A stretch of DNA of 64,000 nt from Polyodon spathula (taxonomy: Eukaryota; Chordata; Actinopteri; Acipenseriformes; Polyodontidae). Every line of letters starts with the position of its first letter. The first letter of the stretch is position 1. The translations under genes and the position numbers were made by a program. The notes beneath the pieces were generated by a model that was not told the origin of the DNA, searched no databases, and saw only the letters and a program-made list of their open reading frames with translations. The stretch lies in assembly GCF_017654505.1 (NCBI RefSeq), contig NC_054549.1, forward strand, positions 25,690,147 through 25,754,146, in the 5' to 3' direction. Shown here piece by piece: positions 46,101-52,679 of the stretch.

Positions 46101-48682
46101 TCTGGTCTTGGAGTACAACAACATCCAGATTTAATCATTTAATAATTCAATACACAGGCAGATTTCTTTTCACTTGCTTGCTTTACAGAAACTTGATTGG
46201 TGGCCCCCCTAACACATACCTGTTGTTGTCTCTTCACTTGGTGAATACCAATATCAGGATTATAAACTTTGATGGTAAAGGATTGGTTATCATCTACCAT
46301 TAATAATTCACAAGCAAACAGATGAGGTCACTGAATGGGGTTACTGAAGTCGGTCTCAGATGCACTTATCCCTCCATTTGCAATGCTGATCAACTTGTTT
46401 TTTTCCAGTTTGTCTTTGTATGGACCCATGGCTGCGTATGTGAATCCCCACGGGTACGTTCATGAGACCCTGACGGTCTACAAGGCTAACAGTCTCAACC
46501 TGATGGGTCGCCCATCAACGCAGCACAGCTGGTTTCCAGGGTAACTCACAATTTGCATACATTCTTTCAGTTAAGAGGTGACCGTAGTTGACGGGGTTCA
46601 GTTGAATTAGAATATATAACAGCAAGCACTTGATAAATATCGGTAAGCTTTGATTGTAACAGGATTTAATTTAAGAACATAAAATGATGAACAACGTGTA
46701 CCATCTAAGCTTGTCCAGTTCCTAGTATCTGATTGATCTCCAATTTGTCAAATTGGATCTTAAAGGATCCTAGTTATTCAGCATCAACAGCTTGGTTAGG
46801 TAGCCCATTGCATACCCTTCCCCACTCTCTGTGTGAAGAAGTGTCTCTATCCTTCTGCCTTATATCTATATCCACTTAGTCCTATGCCCTTATCCACTGT
46901 GTCCTTCGGTCCTGGTTTCTGTCATGTGCTTAAAGTACGGGCTAATTTTGTAGCTCCTTTTTCAGATTTTAAAGACTTTAATAATTTCAGTTCATTCAAC
47001 CTATCTTCACAGATCATTCCTTTAAGCCTTGATATCAATCTGGTTGCCCTTTGCTGGTCTCTCTCTTTTGCCACATTGTCTTTATGCTAACATCTAGTAA
47101 AAACAATTTCTGGCTACTGTTCACTATTGTGATACTTTGGCCAATTAATTTGGAACAAAATGGACTTAACTTTGAAGTAATCCCCATTGCTATTGCTTAT
47201 CTGTAAACAGGGTCCATGACTGTCTCTGTCTTGATGTAAATACACTGGCAGTCAAAATCATGGTGTCACAAAATTCCATTTCAAGGCTGGCGACACTATA
47301 ATTTTAACCACCAGTGTATGTCACAGCTGCATTTTTGCATCTACTCTGTTCAAAAAAAAAAAAAACCTAAAATAAGTAAAATAAAGATTTCCTTTGCTTC
47401 AAAGTTTTGTCTGGCTGTTCATTAGCAATGGTTTCCAATAAAAGTACTGCTTTAAAGTAACAATATACAGTATGTAAAACTGTGTGACATATATGTGTAT
47501 ACAGGCAGATGAGCACTGCCTTATCTCCTTGGATGCTGATACTCTGAATAACTTGTACGTAGAAAAGGTTTAAAGATGATTACACTGTGTAACAAAAAAA
47601 AAATTGTTTTGTTTCTGGGTAGTAAGTGTTATTTCCTAATTGCTTATGCCTCAAAAGTATAGAACATGGCTATTATTCCCCACAAACTTTGCTTTTGTGA
47701 CCAGGACAGTGATATTTCAAAATATCACTATTTCCAATGGGAAAACGGGCAAATGTGTGTCTTTTCGTTCACATAAAGTCAGAAAAAAACACGAGACTTG
47801 CAATGGGATTAAAGGAGATGAAGTGTATTTCTGTCTCAGTAAGATGACGATTCTTCCATTCACCCAGAATTTGACACATTTTGACCTACGGAACAATGTT
47901 AAACATACCGAACTAGCGCTTGCCTACCCCCTCCATGCTTCATTTCTAAACTAGAAAACTATAGTACGATGACGGCATGATGACATCACAAATCTGGAAA
48001 AAGAACGTTCCATTCTGGGTGCCATAAGTCGTTGCGATGCCTTACATCACATTTCATAATTTATTCGCTACCGTGAACTCCAGGAAATAGGCAGTTTTGG
48101 TTGGACACTAGTGATTGGCTTTTTATGTAACATCCTGTGTATGTCACAGTGCAAATTAATGGTGTACAGAACTGTACTCAGTTGAACTATGAAATTGCAA
48201 GGAAATGGGTAAATATTGTTGTTCCAATATGGACACATGCAAGTCACACTTTCATTTTTTATTTTGAGTGCTAACTGGCCATTGTCTTTCCTCGAAGCAA
48301 TGTGAGTCTCCTGTTGACTGTACTTGTGTAGTATAGTCAAGTACAGAATAGTCTTATAGTCTATAGTCTTCCCAATATAGTGGTCACCTATTGTTTCCCT
48401 GAGCTGACGTACCGTATTTCTATGTATAAGATTTGTTCATTTACCTTTCAGACATGGTGTCCCTACACAATTGTTTTAATCTTGTTTCGCAGATATGCTT
48501 GGACCATTGCCCAGTGCCGAACCTGTGGCTCACACCTGGGCTGGAAGTTCACAGCTACTAACAAGGACTTGACTCCTCACAAGTTCTGGGGATTAACACG
48601 CTCTGCTCTGCTGCCGACAATCCCTAAAACAGACGAGGAGGAGGAGGAGGGGCAGGAGGCCTCAAGGCTTTTGCGCTTGTAA
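18834..48682 (+). CDS. CRBN: Cereblon, CRL4 E3 ubiquitin ligase substrate receptor (11 coding exons, complete)
   Basis: Cereblon binds DDB1 in the CUL4-RBX1 ligase and presents substrates for ubiquitination; it is the target of thalidomide-type drugs. The coding sequence joins 18834-18906, 20619-20725, 24824-25026, 27428-27577, 34821-34983, 39258-39320, 40599-40683, 41935-42050, 43234-43298, 46409-46540 and 48493-48682. The sum is 1347 nt, 448 codons plus stop, against 442 residues in human. All junctions are GT/AG and phases agree. The LON-like domain spans about residues 83-320 and the CULT domain about 321-430. Zinc ligands are C326, C329, C394 and C397; the drug-pocket tryptophans are W383, W389 and W403; N354 and H356 are kept. 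The start is the first in-frame ATG, and the following residues align with the human N-terminus (MGN, LLP, acidic run, [14 protein letters not shown]). There are no frameshifts or internal stops. Exon 5 is the most diverged part. Confidence 0.97.
19035..19101. repeat. ATT trinucleotide microsatellite (intron 1)
   Basis: About 22 ATT units with a single interruption near 19068, 128 bases into CRBN intron 1. Confidence 0.95.
19367..19400. repeat. TTTA/TTTG short tandem repeat (intron 1)
   Basis: Five to six imperfect tetranucleotide units within CRBN intron 1. Confidence 0.75.
20619..20725 (+). CDS. CRBN: CRBN coding exon 2
   Basis: Encodes residues 25-60: the acidic run [13 protein letters not shown] followed by the conserved [16 protein letters not shown]. 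Acceptor AG is at 20617-20618 after a poor pyrimidine tract (TTTAAGTAG). The donor is a strong GTAAGT at 20726. Phase in is 1 base carried from exon 1 and phase out is 0. Confidence 0.95.
20932..21860 (+). mobile_element. Fold-back repeat family in CRBN introns, copy 1 (interrupted)
   Basis: The head GTTATATAGGTCTCAAATGTGCAG and the tail TTAACCTAGTGTAGTACCAGA match the uninterrupted copy at 42122-42422. The piece after the insertion starts TCTTGTCCTACACTACCTTAA, which is inverted relative to the tail, so this half has its own terminal inverted repeats. A 559-bp MITE (21018-21576) splits the copy. No coding capacity. Confidence 0.8.
21018..21576. mobile_element. TA-flanked MITE inserted into the fold-back repeat
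   Basis: The ends CCATATTCCTTCGAATTTAA and (inverted) TTAAATTAGAAGGAATACAG form terminal inverted repeats with only a few mismatches. TA flanks both sides (21016-21017 and 21577-21578). The paralogous copy at 42202 reads straight through (ATGATATCTGGTCC), showing an empty site. A TA duplication and a non-coding interior suggest a Tc1/mariner/pogo-type non-autonomous element. An inner TCTTAAATTCGAG motif occurs near both ends. Confidence 0.85.
21900..22522. mobile_element. Possible non-autonomous repeat element (intron 2)
   Basis: Begins TGTCACAAAGACGGCC and ends with a sequence whose inverse is TGTGGCAAAGTGCCCGTCC; these are weakly similar inverted ends. The GC-rich start and composition differ from the surroundings. 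I recall similar sequence as a common repeat, but cannot confirm the family. It contains a perfect 9-bp-stem hairpin at 21984-22007. Confidence 0.4.
21984..22007. repeat. Perfect 9-bp-stem hairpin
   Basis: GCTGAGCGC and its exact inverse GCGCTCAGC are separated by TTTCTT. It lies within a probable repeat element, so it is more likely part of that than a host regulatory structure. Confidence 0.8.
22530..24060. other. CRBN intron 2 sequence without recognised elements
   Basis: No exon or repeat recognised apart from an A23 run at 23212-23234. Confidence 0.45.
24075..24250 (+). mobile_element. tRNA-derived SINE, fish type (intron 2)
   Basis: The head contains AGTCTAGTGGTTGAAGAAAA and a GGAGGTTGCCGGCTTAG stretch resembling degraded A and B boxes. 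The tail GTAAGTCACCTTGGATGAAG, then GTGTCTACTAAATAAAC and AATAAT repeats, is the widely shared fish SINE/LINE 3' end. It is shortened in the middle compared with what I recall of such SINEs. Confidence 0.75.
24824..25026 (+). CDS. CRBN: CRBN coding exon 3 (start of LON-like domain)
   Basis: Encodes residues 61-127 and two bases of codon 128, beginning [13 protein letters not shown] and including [20 protein letters not shown], nearly the same as mammals. This is the first beta-rich part of the LON-like domain. Acceptor CCCTAG; the donor GTGCGC is weak but is required to join to exon 4 in frame (Arg, then a Ser codon split AG|T). Confidence 0.96.
25152..25192 (-). mobile_element. Short inverted 3'-end fragment of the CR1-like LINE
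   Basis: The inverse complement resembles the 3' untranslated end of the LINE at 26632-26671: GATGGGCCGAA.GGCCTCCTCT corresponds to AGAGGAGGCTGTTCGGCCCATC here. It is in the opposite orientation to, and 1.4 kb upstream of, the matching end. Confidence 0.65.
25374..25543. repeat. Pair of about 50-bp direct repeats just before the LINE
   Basis: A motif AAGAAAC-ATTGGGGCAAC occurs at about 25388 and 25510, each preceded by CAAGC-AAGTT. The copies are about 120 bases apart. They sit directly at the LINE 5' junction, which must lie near 25545. Confidence 0.6.
25518..26627 (+). CDS. LINE reverse transcriptase fragment ORF (369 codons, uninterrupted)
   Basis: From about residue 12 this is a CR1-group reverse transcriptase. 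Palm motif A is [12 protein letters not shown], motif B is [20 protein letters not shown], and the catalytic FADD is at about residues 102-105. The thumb and C-terminal part ([55 protein letters not shown]) follow. The first dozen residues come from flanking intron sequence, so the ATG is accidental. The frame is open to a stop at 26625, suggesting a young copy. It lacks its endonuclease and is not expected to be active. Confidence 0.92.
   Translation: MGQHWLAPNQCPVILDFQKAFDKVPHKRLILKLNAVGIQGNTCTWIREWLTCRKQKVLIRGKTSEWSVVTSGVPQGSVLGPLLFLIYINDLDSGIVSKLVKFADDTKVGGVANTVAAAKVIQNDLDKIQNWADTWQMTFNREKCKVLHAGNKNVHYKYHMGDIEIGEGIYEKDLGVFVDSEMSSSRQCGEAIKKANKMLGYIVKSVEFKSREVMLKLYNALVRPHLEYCVQFWSPRYKKDIAALERVQRRATRIIPGLKGMSYADRLKELNLFSLEQRRLRGDLIQAFKILKGIDSVDPRDFFSLKKETRTRGHKWSLEKGTFRTENRRHFFTQRIVRVWNQLPSNVVEADTLGSFKKLLDEILGSISY
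25545..26698 (+). mobile_element. 5'-truncated CR1-like LINE in CRBN intron 3
   Basis: The reverse-transcriptase C-terminal two thirds is followed by a short 3' UTR, GATGGGCCGAATGGCCTCCT and onward, and an octamer repeat of the TTATGTTC type at 26675-26698. Short-octamer 3' ends are typical of CR1-like LINEs. It is in the same orientation as CRBN. The upstream endonuclease and N-terminal RT are missing, so it is a dead-on-arrival insertion. Confidence 0.9.
26700..27427. other. CRBN intron 3 remainder
   Basis: No exon. A small repeated phrase (GCACGAG-TAACATC-CTAACA) occurs near 26930 and 26980. Confidence 0.4.
27428..27577 (+). CDS. CRBN: CRBN coding exon 4 (LON-like domain)
   Basis: Encodes residues 128-177 plus two bases of Gly178: [20 protein letters not shown], then [15 protein letters not shown] and LRTQADG. 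The match to vertebrate cereblon is very close. Acceptor CTGTCAG, donor GTAAGT at 27578. Confidence 0.96.
27578..30970. other. CRBN intron 4, first part: no recognised gene
   Basis: AT-rich intron sequence with an AAAT microsatellite at 28210-28240 (seven to eight units). No coding or element structure recognised. Confidence 0.5.
30975..32057. mobile_element. Probable DNA transposon remnant with GGGGTAGAT ends (intron 4)
   Basis: The left end GGGGGTAGATTTACTAAAG and the inverse of the right end GGGGTAGATGTACTATGATG are similar over the first 15 or so bases, and both are followed within 40 bases by AGTCGCA. A third internal GAGATGTACTAAAGC is present. Only short ORFs lie within. The target duplication is not readable. 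Confidence 0.5.
32398..32440. mobile_element. Possible Tc1-like end fragment (intron 4)
   Basis: TACAGTCTCAGACCAAAGTA and TTGGCACCCT resemble the ends of fish Tc1-like elements (GGTCAAAAGTATTGGCACC type). No second end was found nearby. Confidence 0.35.
32540..32558. repeat. Poly-C tract (C19, intron 4)
   Basis: Homopolymer run; assembly length may be unreliable. Confidence 0.9.
32560..34190. other. CRBN intron 4, last part: nothing recognised
   Basis: Ordinary AT-rich intron sequence with short chance ORFs only. Confidence 0.45.
34195..34350 (-). mobile_element. Fold-back repeat family, copy 2 (palindromic fragment)
   Basis: The inverse reads CACTACATATGTCGGAAATG, then TGCAGTTTTGAGAGAAACAC, matching the head of the copies at 20932 and 42122. 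The segment is itself an inverted repeat: AAATGTGCAGTGTGGGAAAG at 34211 against the inverse CTCTCAAAACTGCACATTT ending at 34331. Confidence 0.7.
34821..34983 (+). CDS. CRBN: CRBN coding exon 5 (diverged LON-like segment)
   Basis: Encodes residues 178-232. It opens with conserved [21 protein letters not shown] and closes with WWQKYQK. Between these, about residues 202-223 are Ser/Gln/His-rich and do not align well with the human segment, which includes QIFPSKPVSREDQCSY. Acceptor TTTTCAG; donor GTGGGT at 34984, chosen because it leaves phase 0 and joins exactly to RKFHC in exon 6. A nearby GTAAGA at 34988 would break the frame. Confidence 0.92.
35143..35233 (+). mobile_element. Fold-back repeat family, copy 3 (head fragment, intron 5)
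   Basis: TTCATTATGTAGGTCTCGGT, then TGTGCAGCTTTGAAAGAAAC and a TTTTCATTT..AAACAT end match the head of copy 1 and copy 4. The tail half is absent. Confidence 0.65.
36345..36655 (-). mobile_element. Head-truncated tRNA-SINE, minus strand (intron 5)
   Basis: The inverse complement matches the body and tail of the + strand SINE at 40947-41381: CTTAGGTAGGCCAGGGTGTT, then CTTGGCTCACTGCGCACC and GACAGCGTGTGTTCGTCTTC. The tRNA-like head with the promoter boxes is missing. GC content is sharply higher than the flanks. It produces false ORFs on both strands. Confidence 0.85.
38001..38107. repeat. 107-bp element with near-perfect 23-bp inverted ends (intron 5)
   Basis: The left arm starts TTATACATCCCCACGTGTTG and the right arm ends CACGTGGGGATGTATAA; arms of 23 bases differ at one position. 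The core holds an A20 run. Each arm contains a CACGTG hexamer. A third, directly oriented relative of the right arm lies at 38127-38149. Confidence 0.8.
38811..38830. repeat. Poly-T tract (T20, intron 5)
   Basis: Homopolymer run, 427 bases before exon 6. Confidence 0.85.
39258..39320 (+). CDS. CRBN: CRBN coding exon 6 (63 nt)
   Basis: A short phase-0 exon encoding 21 residues, 233-253: [21 protein letters not shown]. Human has RW-L where this has AW-V, and a final Ala where this has Ser. Acceptor TTTCCAG, donor GTAAGT at 39321. It belongs to the helical insertion that contacts DDB1 in known cereblon structures. Confidence 0.94.
39590..39775 (-). repeat. ACCATGGTAAA-type degenerate repeat (intron 6)
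   Basis: Related short phrases recur (TTTACCATG, TGCTTTACATTGC, CTGTGCTTTGTTGC, CTATGCTTTTACCATGGTAA). The inverse matches 44868-45030 and 2508-2555, where AAAGCACAG and TAGTAAAA phrases occur in the same order. Likely an old dispersed element. Confidence 0.55.
40599..40683 (+). CDS. CRBN: CRBN coding exon 7
   Basis: Encodes residues 254-281 plus one base of Asp282: [20 protein letters not shown], then DSLPSNAI. The [13 protein letters not shown] block is identical to mammals. Acceptor ATCATTAG; donor GTATAT at 40684 is weak but phase-consistent (G|AT, Asp). Confidence 0.95.
40947..41381 (+). mobile_element. Full-length tRNA-derived SINE with internal promoter (intron 7)
   Basis: The head contains an A-box-like GTGGCGCATCCGG at 40949 and a B box GGTTCGAGTCC at 41018-41028. 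A long GC-rich body (GGCTTAGGTTGGCCAGGGTG and onward) and an AAATACAATTGG...TTTCAAATTT tail follow. It is shared with the minus-strand copy at 36345-36655. The head retains a recognisable B box, so it may once have been transcribed by RNA polymerase III. It begins about 260 bases after exon 7. I recall this family from sturgeon-like fish. Confidence 0.88.
41935..42050 (+). CDS. CRBN: CRBN coding exon 8 (end of LON-like domain)
   Basis: Encodes residues 282-320: [20 protein letters not shown], then [19 protein letters not shown], almost identical to mammals. The acceptor CATACAG follows a long T-rich tract; donor GTAAGT at 42051. Confidence 0.97.
42122..42422 (+). mobile_element. Fold-back repeat family, copy 4 (uninterrupted, intron 8)
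   Basis: The head CATTATATAGGTCTGAAATG leads into a half bounded by inverted ends ATCTGGTCCTACACTATGTT and TTAACCTAGTGTAGAACCAG. It aligns with copy 1 without the 559-bp insertion and so defines the pre-insertion structure. It starts about 70 bases after the exon 8 donor. Confidence 0.8.
42544..42557. repeat. Poly-G tract (intron 8)
   Basis: Run of about 14 G in CRBN intron 8. Confidence 0.85.
43234..43298 (+). CDS. CRBN: CRBN coding exon 9 (start of CULT domain, first zinc pair)
   Basis: Encodes residues 321-341 plus two bases of Ser342: [20 protein letters not shown] and F. C326 and C329 correspond to the first zinc-binding pair of the CULT domain (human C323 and C326). The acceptor TTCCACAG follows a CTTT-rich tract; donor GTGAGC. 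Confidence 0.95.
43300..44860. other. CRBN intron 9, first part: nothing recognised
   Basis: No coding or repeat structure that I can support. Confidence 0.4.
44868..45030 (+). repeat. ACCATGGTAAA-type degenerate repeat (intron 9)
   Basis: TATAGTAAAAACATTGCACT, AATAAAGCACAGCAAAATCA and ATGGTAGAGAAC mirror the inverse of 39590-39775 (CCATGGTAAAAGCATAGCAA and onward). A shorter relative is at 2508-2555. Confidence 0.5.
46409..46540 (+). CDS. CRBN: CRBN coding exon 10 (CULT domain)
   Basis: Encodes residues 342-385 plus two bases of Gly386. Conserved blocks are [20 protein letters not shown] and HSWFPG. N354, H356, H381 and W383 correspond to human N351, H353, H378 and W380 in and beside the glutarimide pocket. 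Residue 380 is Gln where human has Glu377. Acceptor TTTTCCAG, donor GTAACT at 46541. Confidence 0.97.
46670..47090 (-). mobile_element. Diverged minus-strand CR1-like LINE fragment (intron 10)
   Basis: The inverse complement of 46925-47070 translates to [20 protein letters not shown], then [20 protein letters not shown], related to [20 protein letters not shown] in the intron 3 LINE. AAGAACATAA at 46674 is the inverse of the TTATGTTCTT tail. It is far more decayed than the intron 3 copy and so an older insertion. Confidence 0.8.
47243..47316. mobile_element. 74-bp Tc1-like hairpin MITE with TA flanks (intron 10)
   Basis: CACTGGCAGTCAAAATCATG at the left pairs with the inverse of the right end, CACTGGTGGTTAAAATTATA. 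TA occurs on each side (47241-47242 and 47317-47318). The GGTGGTCAAAA-like ends and the TA target are those of Tc1-like transposons. The whole element is little more than its two ends. Confidence 0.85.
48493..48682 (+). CDS. CRBN: CRBN coding exon 11 and stop codon
   Basis: Encodes residues 387-448. [20 protein letters not shown] carries W389 and W403 of the pocket and the second zinc pair C394/C397. [15 protein letters not shown] follows, then a lineage-specific acidic tail with five consecutive Glu codons ending SRLLRL. Residue 391 is Ile (ATT), where human has Val388. Acceptor TTTCGCAG; stop TAA at 48680-48682. Confidence 0.97.
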
Positions 48683-49270
48683 CTAGATGCTGCATGAATA
48701 GAGAAAAACTTAAAACGAACAAACGTTCAGCAAACTCTGTGCACATCTTAGCCTGAGTCCGTTGGGGGCAGTGCAACTTCTGAAAAATAATATCTAGCTT
48801 TCCACTCAACCTGCAGTTTAGTTTTACAGTTATCAGATTTGAGCCTGATGGTCTTTACTACTGGTTATGTGCGTCTTGAAATGTGCCAAGTTCTTTTGTG
48901 CAGAAAGTTGCAGAGAATGTTTAGTCTTGGGAATTTCATCTTCATCAGCAATCTGTGTTACTGTCATATCTCAACCAGGGCATGCCACCTGTGCTGTATC
49001 ATTTTGTGTTATTGAAAGCTTTAAGTAATGCTATAAGAACTTGGTATAGTTAGTCATATAGGGAAAGGACCCCATTCGCTAGCCATATCTACAGCCTGTG
49101 ACCTGCGTCACATGTCTAGTTATGTTCTCCTTGTGAGAGGACCAGTATCCTGACACTCTGACCTGTAACTAATTATTGTGGTACTATAAGTGTTCGCTTT
49201 CAAGGTTGGCAGGCAGTGCTAAAGGGCATGTTGTGTTAGGATTCAAATAAAAAATGATGATAAAATTAAA
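48683..49270 (+). other. CRBN: Probable CRBN 3' UTR
   Basis: Non-coding sequence directly after the CRBN stop. It contains no ORF of note and runs to the first good poly(A) hexamer at 49246. The true end is inferred; longer 3' UTRs are possible because further A-rich hexamers occur downstream. Confidence 0.55.
49246..49251 (+). terminator. Candidate CRBN poly(A) signal AATAAA
   Basis: First canonical AATAAA downstream of the CRBN stop, about 565 nt into the presumed 3' UTR. It is followed by A-rich then T/G-containing sequence. Not tested by transcript data. Confidence 0.5.
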
Positions 49271-52200
49271 AGCAGTTGTAAGTCTAATATATCTTTTAGG
49301 CACAGCTTTCATTCAAGAAGCACCTTGTCACTAGAAAATGCTGTTCAGACCAGGAGGCTGTTTTCTCATAAAACATTACAATAATAATTATAATAATAAT
49401 AAAAACAATATGCTGATAATCATGTTGTAAATGGAATAGTTGTTTATGTTTTGTAAAGTTAAAGTTGATACTGCCTGAGGGATTAATTTATTTTTTTGAT
49501 TCAAGGTTTGTGATGTATGTCTGATTTATGTAGGTGCAAACATCAGCACATTGAGGTGTGTATTACATGCACAGCTTTGAATTCCTTTTATTTCAAACTT
49601 AATAGTCAGAACACTCCTATATTTAAATATGTGTGTTGTCAATAGCTGTGGGAGGTAAGCTGGAGGAACTGCTGACATCAAGATTTCAGCAGTTTCCTCT
49701 TACTTCTATGTGCAGTTGTCCTCTGCATTTACCAGTAAAGATTACTTTGAACCTCTGCAAGCTGTCTGTTTGTTTTTTAACCATGCTTTGTTAAGCTGTT
49801 ATACTGATTTTTAGACCATCTGCTTTTTCAGAATACTCTCAAACCTTGCTTTAAGGCTCAATATAAAGACCATGCAGTTAAGGCCACTTTTTTACAGGCA
49901 CAATTGGGCAATGTCACTTTCAATATTGAGGCCAACTTGGCAGTCCCAAACATATCAAGCTTCTTAAACTCCCACTGCAATAAGACTTACTGTACATGCT
50001 GGGACACTACCAACCCTCTGAAAATTTGGATGCAACATCATTAACATTTAATTTAGGTGGGGTTTTTTGCAATTCAGATTTATTAGAAACTAAAACAGTA
50101 AATTACAACAACTTGCATGGGAGAAAATAAATAGTATCTTAGTAGAATGTTTTGACTACGTGCCTTCAGAAGCAAGGCCACAGTCATATTAAGGCCACAT
50201 TTCTTGGTCCATGATTGGCCTTAATAACAAGGTTTTTATTTCTTACTTATTTCATTTACTACTGTGTGTGCTTCGTACAGTTGTGTATTGTTGTGTTTGC
50301 TTAGTTTGTTTGCTAGGCAAATGCCCCTTTTCAACTCCAAGAAACTAAATCCATAATGACCACTCGTGTACAGCTGTAGTCTGCCCCCTGTACAACTGAG
50401 TTAGTAAATTTAAATCTCTATTCTGAGGTAAACTTTAAATGTTCAGGATTGAGTATTTAAACACATTTTTAAATAGTCATCCATTTTGAAAACAGTTGAA
50501 AAATGTAAAAATAGTACCATATTACAATAAATCTCTATACTTAATAATACAGAGGGGGACAGAAACCACAGCTGCACAGCCCTATTGGTCAGAAATCTAT
50601 TAGCTTTCAGAAGCAGCCCCTAGGTTTGAAAAGGTTGGTTCGTAAGTTTGGAAAGTAATTGACACAAAGCAGGCCTGACAGGATGTGAAACTGGTAAGAA
50701 ATGATACATTATTAAAATGTATGTATGAAGTATCTCGAGATTAATGACAGGTTATTCTGGGATTATACAGAATCAACACAGAAATAGACTGCGCATGGCA
50801 CTTTGGCAGACTAGAAGCAAGTTTGTCCTGTTCTTATCGCAACCTGACATTTCTTCTCATTCTGCTACTTATCATTACATTTCAAGTGAACAGCATGACA
50901 AGCCACGTGGGGCTACAGTGCAACCTTGGTAACACTTTACACGCCGTGTCTCTAATTACTGTGCATGAGTAAAGAAACACTACCAAAAAAAAAACACAAA
51001 ATCAAATTGTACTCACTTTGCAGGCATGTTTAATCAAGGAAAAAAATATACCCCAAATCATATACAAAGTTTCCACCCTGCACTCTGATGCCACTGAACA
51101 GATGGTCTGGTTCTGTGTACCCCAATTCTGAGCACTCTATATGCTTTCTGTCTATCCACATTATGTATAGTTACAATGTACTTAATGTGTAACCCCATTC
51201 TAATACAACTGTGTACTTACATTTGCACAAAGATTTTTTCATTAAGTACATTGTAGCTCAGCATCAACATTGTAATTATGTGAAAGTACACATGTATTTA
51301 CTATGTAAATACACAGTGGTTTGATACATGGTGCAGGTAATATTATAATAGACCTATAATTACTTCAACTAGGAATGGGAATTTCGAGATTGTGCAACAC
51401 CCTGCCCCAAACCCCATCAAACTCAGCCATTTTTTATCTTCTGCTAAGCTCTTTTTTGATATTTAAATAGTTAATTTGTTCCACTGCTGAACTTTAGGAG
51501 CTAAGCTTTACTTCTAGTTCTGCAGGATTAGCTTCTTTTAGAATGATCATTTTAATGGTCTCTTTCGATAGCTACATCTTTTATATACTTACAGGCCTTT
51601 AAAAACAAAAAAAAAAACATGTTCCAGAAAAAGTAATGTGGAATAATGACCAAATTCAAGCACTTAATGAATCCTATTACTCTGCTCTTTCAGCATCTGC
51701 AAGATAGCATCACGTGTAAATGAGGGCTACAGTACATGCTAAATGGAGTGTATCACTCCTACATAAAAAAGCTAAGGACATTTCAATTGGATACAGAGCT
51801 GCTGTAAAGACATCGCTCGATGCTTTGTGAATTTAAAATGTGGGATGAAGTGTATATTTAACAAGGTATTGCATGTCTAAGCTTTGGTTCCAATGTTCCA
51901 ACTGATGTATAGAATACTGCAATACATTCTACTGCTCAATCTTTGCTTCTGTGCCATAAATCTTAATGTCATTTTAAATTATATTTTGGAATAAGTAGTG
52001 AGTTAAAATGTCAAGAAAAAAAAAAATCATGAATATGAATGAATGTGTAACAATGTGTATAACATAACAGTGTTGATTATAATCATTGTGTTTAATGTAA
52101 TTCAGGATTCTAACCTTAAGGAGTTTATCTGATCACAGCACCGCCTATACACACACCCTCTAGTGGTAAACAAAAATGGTGTAATCACAATTGCTTTTGC

Positions 52201-52670
52201 TTTTTTTAGTTTAAGACAAGCTTCAAATCCAACACATTTTGCTGAATGATATTGCAAGCTTCCTGCAAGTTTGTAGTAATCTGCTCAATGGAGCCATTAG
52301 AATACAATACAGTAGCATCTGCATAAAAATGTCATTTAAAATGTTCAAAACTAATTGCTGATGTAAAGTGGAATCAAGACCGGTCCGAGCATAGATCCCT
52401 GCAGATGTCTAATCTATTTTCAATAGTCTGCTTACTTTGCTGTCTTGTCACTGCATGAGTTCCTTCCCTGCAAAAACCACATCATTGTATACATAGCTAT
52501 TCTAATATGTTAAAGTGTTAGCAGACCCAGACACTGTGTTCCACCATTGCAAAAACAAAACAAATTGTAGCCAACCAAAATACAAGACAGAATAGTTGAA
52601 CTGGAAAATGACTCCTTTCTCTTCCAGGTGAATTCAACTAAAAAATAAAACACCTTACAAATAATATATA
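49270..52670. other. Intergenic DNA downstream of CRBN, no gene recognised
   Basis: AT-rich with scattered A-runs. In human the TRNT1 gene lies tail-to-tail with CRBN; I looked for its minus-strand exons here and recognised none. Nothing else is supported. Confidence 0.45.
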
Positions 52671-52679
52671 CGGTATATA

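Noticed and set aside
47640..47954. A 104-codon + strand ORF in intron 10
   Set aside because: No resemblance to a known family and no splice or repeat context; consistent with chance.
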